Shown here piece after piece: positions 58,773 to 64,000 of a DNA stretch of 64,000 bases. The DNA comes from a candidate division Zixibacteria bacterium SM23_81 (GTDB lineage Bacteria; SM23-81). The stretch lies in the NCBI GenBank assembly GCA_001304015.1, contig LJUY01000007.1, positions 1 to 64,000 of the forward strand. Reading direction: 5' to 3'. The number at the start of each line of letters is the position of its first letter. Position 1 is the stretch's first letter. The position numbers and the translations under genes were made by a program. The notes under the pieces are model-generated. The model did no database searches. It was not told the origin of the DNA and saw only the letters and a list, made by a program, of their open reading frames with translations.

Positions 58773-61700
58773 CTATTTGATGATGGCGAACTTGCCAATT
58801 TTCTCTCCGATGTCCGATTCGATGTGGTAGATATATATGCCGTAGGCCACATCCATATCGTCCTTGGACAGCAGGTTCCACGATTCAGAGCCGTCCCAGA
58901 GATCTTCCTCGTGTTCGATAACCCGTACCAGGTCCCCGGAGATAGTGAAGATCCGAATGGTGCACTTGCGGGGCAGATGAATGAAGTCGATGCGACGCTC
59001 TCCGCGGCCGTGGCCGGGAGGGATGTCTGGGGGCAGCGTTTCCCATTTGGCCGCGCTGACATATGGATTGGGCACCACCTTGATCTGATCCAGCAAGTTT
59101 TCGGTGGCGCTGGCCGTGCTGGCCATTTGAGTGGTGAAGGTGAACTGATCCTCAGTCGTCAGCGGCTCGGCGATCTCCACGAAGGCCACATCCCCCGCCT
59201 GGGGGTCGATTTTGGTCACGATGGTGTCAACGGGACCGATGATAAAGCTGTCGGGTTGGAAAATCCAGATGGTGTCTATCACCACCGAGTCCTCTGGGGC
59301 TGTGAAGGTGATTTCCCAGGTGCCCTTGGGCGTGGTGCCCTGGTAGATCACCGGCAGAACCTGATCGCGGGAGGTAACGTAGGAATCGGGGTCAAAGTCG
59401 CCGTCTTTGTCGAAGAAGATGAAGTCGCTCTGCACATCTTCGCTGACGTTCCAGACCTGGAATTTAACCGGTTGCGGTTGGACGATCTGGGAGGTGTCAA
59501 CCACTGTATCGAAGAATCGGATCTCGTAGTCAGCAGGATAAGGGACACCGCCGAATGGATAGAGCTGTACCGACATATCGTAGTTACAGTCACCCACAAG
59601 CCACGCGTGCAGGCTATCGATGGCATCGATATTGTCTATCTCGTCTATGGTCACATCCAGCCCGTCAAAGATGACCTGCTGTCCCTCCAGGCTGGCACTA
59701 TTCTCTATTATAACCGAATCTCCAAGACTTTCGTCCAGAACTGAGAAGGTCATCCAGGCGGCCGTGGTGTCGTCGAAGGTGATCCGATATGAGTGGCCGG
59801 TGATCTCCTGCGGATCTAAGACCTCGATAGATATGGCGGCGTCGCCGTTACCCTGATGGGTCAGTTGCAGGATCTCCGGGGCCACGTAGCCCAGGGGTTT
59901 GGCGTTGGGGACCACGGAGACGACGTTGGGCTCGGTGATGAGGTCCGGATTCTTGATGGCCTTGGCGCACTCCACAGGGGGAATCCCATCGACAACACTG
60001 CCAATGTCGTAAGAACAGATGGCGTAATAGTAACGGATCCCGTTGGTTACGTTGCGATCCATCCAGGAATAGGCCAAGCCGGTATCGTCGCCCATGTAAT
60101 AATGGACCCCTGAGCTTTTAGGATCGGTAGCCTGCTTTCCCAGGTGGTCCAGGGGATGTGAACCTAGGACGCTGTCCACCAGATCAAACTGGGCTATGGG
60201 CTCCCAGTAAACCTGCACCCCTCGGTTATCTGTGATGGGATTGCCCCAGGTGGCTCCCCGGTCTGTGCTGCGGTATATGGTGTAGCCCTCGAAGTCAGGT
60301 CCCAGCAGGGGGTCCACCGATTTCTCAGCAATATTGTCCCAATATAAAGTTACCTCTCCGTCCCCGGCCACAGCGGTCAGGTGCGGCGTGAAGGGAGCCT
60401 TGGTGAATTGGTAACCCAACTCGTAGATGGTCTGAGCTATTTCGGCGTTGTTCCACAGGTCCACGCTATCGGCCCCCACGATGATGGCGATGGACATGGG
60501 CTGCGATTCCCCTGGCTGTAGGGAGAAATAGCCCGAGCCGAAGAAGAAGACGTTGTCACCTACGGGAAAGGTATCCGAGAAGCTACCCGGGGTCAGGGCG
60601 ATCCAGCCCGTGGAATCGTTGCCGGCATAGTAGGGACTGTTGTAATCATAGCTCATCATGCTGGTCATGCCCAGGTAGTCACTCTCGTCGATGTCTCGGA
60701 TGCCGAAGTCGGGCTCGCCTTGGGAGGGTTGTCCGTCACCTTCTCCTTCGTCCCCGGTTCCAGGAATGCCATCGGCTCCAATATCGTCTGATAGCTCGTC
60801 CACATCGTTGGTGTCCTGCTGGGCCTCCTCGTCGGTGAGGTCCCAGTCGCCGTCCTCATCTTGGTCGTTATATTGCGATTCGTCGACCAGCCCGTCGCCG
60901 TCGTTGTCGATGCCGTCATGATCGTTATAAGGGCTCTCCAGATATTTGAATCCGATCCAGCCCACATCCCCCGGGAAGTTGGGGCTGGTATTATCAGTGT
61001 CCCAGCTATACACAAAGTTGTTCTCTTTCTCGAAGTCGACCCCGTCGTCGGCGAAGTCGGGATAACCGCCCACATCCAAATCTACAAAATAGCCAGCCAC
61101 CACCTTATCCAGAGTCCTATAGCCCATGTTTTTGATCTCGTAGACGAAGAAGATGATGTCCTCGGCGATGGCCGCTGCCCATTGGTAGCCCCGGGAGCTG
61201 ATCTCGATGGCCAGCCCCTGGAGATCATCGTCATCGGGATAATAATCATAGATGCCGGCGGCGTTGCCGCCGCCCTCGCCGGCGTTGTTGGCCTGATCGT
61301 CCATCACGAAGTAACTCTCCTGATCGGCGGTGATAACTCCTTCGCCAAACTGACCGGGCCACACCTCCCACTCCGGTGGCCAGGTTGTGGGATCATCGCT
61401 CATGGCCGGACTCTCGTTGGGCAGCGGTGCGAAGAAGCCGGGGAGGGGCTCAAGATCATCATCGCCGCCGTCTAGTATGCCCTCAATGGAGCAGTGGACA
61501 GTGTCCCACTCGGCATTCACGCTGTCCCAGCGGACGAACTCGGCAGCGACGATGGGCCCAAACTCGTAGCCGTATTCATGGCCGCTGTAGGCCGGCCACT
61601 CGATGCGCGGCGCATAGCGACCGATGGAGCCGAAGTTGGTGAACCGAGTCCTGACCCTGTTGCCGGCGTGAATGCCCGCCTTCCGGTCGGGATTCACCTG

Positions 61701-61850
61701 CATGCTCTTGAGAACAGTTTCCGTCTGCTCTGCTGACATGTACTTCTGTCCTCGCTGACCGGCCCAAGTCTGTCCGAAGGGCAGAAATTGGAGACAGACC
61801 AGGACGGTGATCAACAGAACAGAGAAGATCAAGAGTTTAAATCTTTTCAT
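58773..61850 (-). CDS. large secreted protein, paralogue of the next gene
   Basis: A 1025-residue exported protein with a signal peptide (about 1-30). Residues about 51-495 are strongly similar to the whole N-terminal part of the protein at 61956 (shared INDGGDDDLEP-type, GVITADQESYFVM and YQWAAAIAEDIIFFVY). This part includes calcium-loop repeats like DGIDNDGDGLVDES. Then come fibronectin-like domains (about 500-650) and a long beta-rich region. The C-terminus (about 960-1025) is a divergent FlgD-like module (IRIFTISGDLVRV to GKFAIIK). I recognise no enzyme domain. It lies downstream of a TonB receptor and upstream of PorV. Confidence 0.7.
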   Translation of the reverse strand: MKRFKLLIFSVLLITVLVCLQFLPFGQTWAGQRGQKYMSAEQTETVLKSMQVNPDRKAGIHAGNRVRTRFTNFGSIGRYAPRIEWPAYSGHEYGYEFGPIVAAEFVRWDSVNAEWDTVHCSIEGILDGGDDDLEPLPGFFAPLPNESPAMSDDPTTWPPEWEVWPGQFGEGVITADQESYFVMDDQANNAGEGGGNAAGIYDYYPDDDDLQGLAIEISSRGYQWAAAIAEDIIFFVYEIKNMGYRTLDKVVAGYFVDLDVGGYPDFADDGVDFEKENNFVYSWDTDNTSPNFPGDVGWIGFKYLESPYNDHDGIDNDGDGLVDESQYNDQDEDGDWDLTDEEAQQDTNDVDELSDDIGADGIPGTGDEGEGDGQPSQGEPDFGIRDIDESDYLGMTSMMSYDYNSPYYAGNDSTGWIALTPGSFSDTFPVGDNVFFFGSGYFSLQPGESQPMSIAIIVGADSVDLWNNAEIAQTIYELGYQFTKAPFTPHLTAVAGDGEVTLYWDNIAEKSVDPLLGPDFEGYTIYRSTDRGATWGNPITDNRGVQVYWEPIAQFDLVDSVLGSHPLDHLGKQATDPKSSGVHYYMGDDTGLAYSWMDRNVTNGIRYYYAICSYDIGSVVDGIPPVECAKAIKNPDLITEPNVVSVVPNAKPLGYVAPEILQLTHQGNGDAAISIEVLDPQEITGHSYRITFDDTTAAWMTFSVLDESLGDSVIIENSASLEGQQVIFDGLDVTIDEIDNIDAIDSLHAWLVGDCNYDMSVQLYPFGGVPYPADYEIRFFDTVVDTSQIVQPQPVKFQVWNVSEDVQSDFIFFDKDGDFDPDSYVTSRDQVLPVIYQGTTPKGTWEITFTAPEDSVVIDTIWIFQPDSFIIGPVDTIVTKIDPQAGDVAFVEIAEPLTTEDQFTFTTQMASTASATENLLDQIKVVPNPYVSAAKWETLPPDIPPGHGRGERRIDFIHLPRKCTIRIFTISGDLVRVIEHEEDLWDGSESWNLLSKDDMDVAYGIYIYHIESDIGEKIGKFAIIK

Positions 61851-61955
61851 CTTCTCCCTCCCTACTAAGTTTTAGAGGTATATGAAGGTACAGTTTTTGC
61901 TTATAATTTTTCCTCTAACCTTACCGTGAGCTTGATAGGTTTTGGCAGGATTTCA

Positions 61956-63653
61956 TTACCGAAATAACAACATCTTTTTTGTGCAGTATAGATTGCCCCT
62001 TTCCAAGCAGTACAGATACAGTCCACTGGCCACTGCCCTCCCCGCGTCGTCGCAGCCGTCCCAGGTGACGAACCCCCAACCGTCCTCAACAGGTTGAATC
62101 TGCAGGTGCCGGACCACCTGCCCCAAGACATTGTAGACCCGGAGGGAAGCGCCGGAGAGGTCCCCAGGAGGCAGCGAGAAGGGAATTTTGGTGGAGGTGT
62201 TAAAAGGGTTGGGGTAGTTTTGGCCTAACGAGAAAGCGAGTGGTACCCCTTCAGGCAGATATGCCTCAGCTATGTGCGTGACCACGCTCTGATGCTCGTA
62301 GATGGTCTGGGCCACCTCGGCGTTCTGCCACAGATCAATGCTATCGGCTCCTACGACGATGGCGATAGACATGGGCTGGGACTGTCCCGGTTCTAGGGAG
62401 AAATATCCCGATCCGAAGAAGAAGACGTTATCGCCTATAGGAAAGGTCTGCGAAAAACTTCCTGGAGTTAGGGCAATCCAAACCGCGGGGTCGTTGCCAG
62501 CATAGTAGGGGCTATTGTAGTCGTAGCTCATCATGCTGGTCAATCCCAGCTGGTCGTTTTCGTCCAGATCCCGGATCTCGAAATCCGGTTCCCCTAAAGT
62601 GGGCCAGCTATCTCCTTCGCCTTCGTCGTTTGTTTCAGGAATTCCATCAGCCCCCACATCGTCGGAGAGCTGATCCCAATCATTGGGGTCCTGCTGGGCC
62701 TCCTCGTCGGTGAGATCCCAGTCGCCATCATTATCCAGGCCGTCGCTCTGCGACTCGTCGACCATCCCGTCGCCGTCGTTGTCGATGCCGTCGTCATCGT
62801 TGTAAGGACTCTCCAGATATTTGAAGCCCACCCAGCCCACGTCACCGGTCCAGTTGGGCGAATGGTTATCCGTATCCCAGCTGTAGACAAGATTGTTCGC
62901 CCAGTCGAAGTCAACTCCATCATCGTGGAAATCGGGATAGCCGCCAACGTCCAGGTCCACGAAATAACCGGCCACAACTTTATCCAGAGTTTTGTACCCG
63001 ATGTTTTTAATCTTGTAAACGAAGAAGATCATATCCTCGGCGATGGCTGCAGCCCACTGGTAGCCCCGGGAGCTGATCTCAATGGCCAGGCCCTGGAGGG
63101 TGTCCGTTTCGGGATAATAGTCATACATGGGATCAGAGTTTCCTCCGCCCGGACCAGCGTTGCTAGGCTGATCGCTCATCACGAAGTAGCTCTCCTGGTC
63201 GGCAGTGATCACCCCGGGTCCGAACTGCCCCGGCCATTCTGTCCACTCCAGGGGCCAGGTGCTGGGGTCGTCGCTCATGGCCGGGCTCTCGTTCGGTAGA
63301 GAGGCGAAGTAACCAGGATAGGGCTCAAGATCGTCATCCCCACCGTCCAGGATACCCTCGATGGTGCAATGGATAGTCTCACTATCTCTGATGAACTCAG
63401 CGGCGATGATAGGCCCAAGCTCGTATCCGTATTCGTGACCGCTGTAAGCGGGCCACTCGATGCGCGGCGGGTAGCGCCCGATGGAGCCGAAGTTCGTGAA
63501 GCGAGTCCTGATCGAGTTTCCGTCGTGAATGCCCGCCTTCCGGTCGGGATTGACCTGAGAAATCGCCAGATCGGGGCTAGACAAGAGCAAACCTGCCAGA
63601 ACGGCCAGCAGCAGAGCAAGTGAGAACACTTGTCTGGCTCCTGTCAATTTCAT
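61956..63653 (-). CDS. large secreted protein with standard sorting tail
   Basis: A 565-residue exported protein. ATG 63653 follows GGGAGG. After a signal peptide (about 1-30), residues about 31-480 closely match the N-terminal half of the 58773 protein, including the acidic calcium-loop repeats DGIDNDGDGMVDES and the LGLTSMMSYDYNSPYYAGND stretch. The last 85 residues are the usual sorting module (NYPNPFNTSTKIPFSL to KKMLLFR). The two genes therefore share one body but carry different C-terminal modules. No enzymatic domain seen. It follows the TonB receptor by 46 bases. Confidence 0.75.
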   Translation of the reverse strand: MKLTGARQVFSLALLLAVLAGLLLSSPDLAISQVNPDRKAGIHDGNSIRTRFTNFGSIGRYPPRIEWPAYSGHEYGYELGPIIAAEFIRDSETIHCTIEGILDGGDDDLEPYPGYFASLPNESPAMSDDPSTWPLEWTEWPGQFGPGVITADQESYFVMSDQPSNAGPGGGNSDPMYDYYPETDTLQGLAIEISSRGYQWAAAIAEDMIFFVYKIKNIGYKTLDKVVAGYFVDLDVGGYPDFHDDGVDFDWANNLVYSWDTDNHSPNWTGDVGWVGFKYLESPYNDDDGIDNDGDGMVDESQSDGLDNDGDWDLTDEEAQQDPNDWDQLSDDVGADGIPETNDEGEGDSWPTLGEPDFEIRDLDENDQLGLTSMMSYDYNSPYYAGNDPAVWIALTPGSFSQTFPIGDNVFFFGSGYFSLEPGQSQPMSIAIVVGADSIDLWQNAEVAQTIYEHQSVVTHIAEAYLPEGVPLAFSLGQNYPNPFNTSTKIPFSLPPGDLSGASLRVYNVLGQVVRHLQIQPVEDGWGFVTWDGCDDAGRAVASGLYLYCLERGNLYCTKKMLLFR

Positions 63654-63698
63654 CCACCTCCCTTTTTTAAAAAGGGATGAGGAGATTTATTCCATCTC

Positions 63699-64000
63699 CT
63701 AAAATTCCACCTCAAACCCCACCAGAACTTTTCGGGGTTCGCTGTAGAAGTGAGGTCTGTTGATGTAATCAAGCCGCAGCTCTTCTCCCCCTTCTTCGAC
63801 CAGATTCTCGTATGGATTAAGATTGTAGGTAGACCGACCGGTGCTGTCCCATACTATGATCTCGTTCTTGGCGTCGAAGAGGTTGTATACCCTCACGAAA
63901 ATGGCAGTGCGCAGGCTACGGCCGTACACGTTTTTCAATATGAAATCCTTACGAGCGTTGAGGTCGAAGTTCAACTGGGCGGGCTTTCGCTCGCTGTTCT
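63699..64000 (-). CDS. TonB-dependent receptor, C-terminal part (partial)
   Basis: The last 100 residues or so of an outer-membrane receptor. Beta-barrel strands are visible, with RVYNLFDAKNEIIVWDSTG and a final PRKVLVGFEVEF that ends in aromatic Phe, the classic signal for barrel insertion. It continues beyond the right edge of the window. Such receptors import siderophores, vitamins or glycans, or in FCB bacteria pair with secreted lipoproteins. Here the downstream genes are the two large secreted proteins, so an uptake or surface complex is possible. A 7-bp hairpin (63680-63700) lies at its stop. Confidence 0.8.
   Translation of the reverse strand, partial: NSERKPAQLNFDLNARKDFILKNVYGRSLRTAIFVRVYNLFDAKNEIIVWDSTGRSTYNLNPYENLVEEGGEELRLDYINRPHFYSEPRKVLVGFEVEF

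Overview
The window looks like chromosomal DNA from an uncultured, Gram-negative bacterium of the FCB superphylum (KSB1, Zixibacteria, Calditrichaeota or Marinimicrobia-like). This is an inference. It rests on eight secreted proteins ending in the FlgD-like/type IX-style sorting module (YPNPFN near its start, SGVYFY-type motif and a KKM-LLR tail), a PorV/PorQ homologue, golvesin-like domains, and a TonB-dependent receptor beside large secreted proteins of unknown role. No rRNA, tRNA or CRISPR array was seen.

Layout. (1) 1-8405, plus strand: a copper/silver island with a YHS-protein tail, a CsoR repressor, an RseC-like redox membrane protein, a CusC-CusB-CusA efflux pump, a PII-like protein overlapping cusA, and a YHS lipoprotein. 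(2) 8447-9617: a REP/REPIN-rich stretch around a RAYT (Y1 transposase) gene whose start region lies inside a REP hairpin. (3) 9645-15323, minus strand: a secreted metallophosphoesterase/beta-propeller protein, two MITE-like elements and a sodium:solute symporter. (4) 15436-21077, minus: a trehalose/osmotic block (DUF5752, TreT, OtsB, MscS, OtsA). (5) 21312-26472: a PAS-GAF-HD-GYP sensor, a stress operon (VOC protein, two ferritin-like proteins, PfpI) and a site-2 protease. (6) 26610-37792: wall-active and other secreted enzymes (two amidase-type proteins, GH10-like protein, subtilase), an outer-membrane barrel and a Usp. (7) 38175-45619: a Tat-exported unknown, fur-feoA-feoB, a frameshifted kelch protein, and a CysC-like kinase with an SLC13 transporter. 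(8) 45778-52680: an M23 protein, propeller protein, dead RAYT and two more sorted proteins. (9) 53027-64000: LarA, TPR and other lipoproteins, PorV, two paralogous large secreted proteins and the tail of a TonB receptor.

How the genes fit together. The left island senses and exports monovalent copper or silver. The trehalose block pairs two synthesis routes with a pressure-release channel. The Fur/Feo operon handles ferrous iron, with ferritin-like proteins nearby. Most of the right half encodes exported proteins carrying one shared sorting tag, so they probably leave by one secretion route, with the PorV-like protein as a plausible outer-membrane partner. Three genes are interrupted by small indels (VOC, kelch, second RAYT). 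At least two families of small palindromic repeats and one MITE-like family sit between operons.
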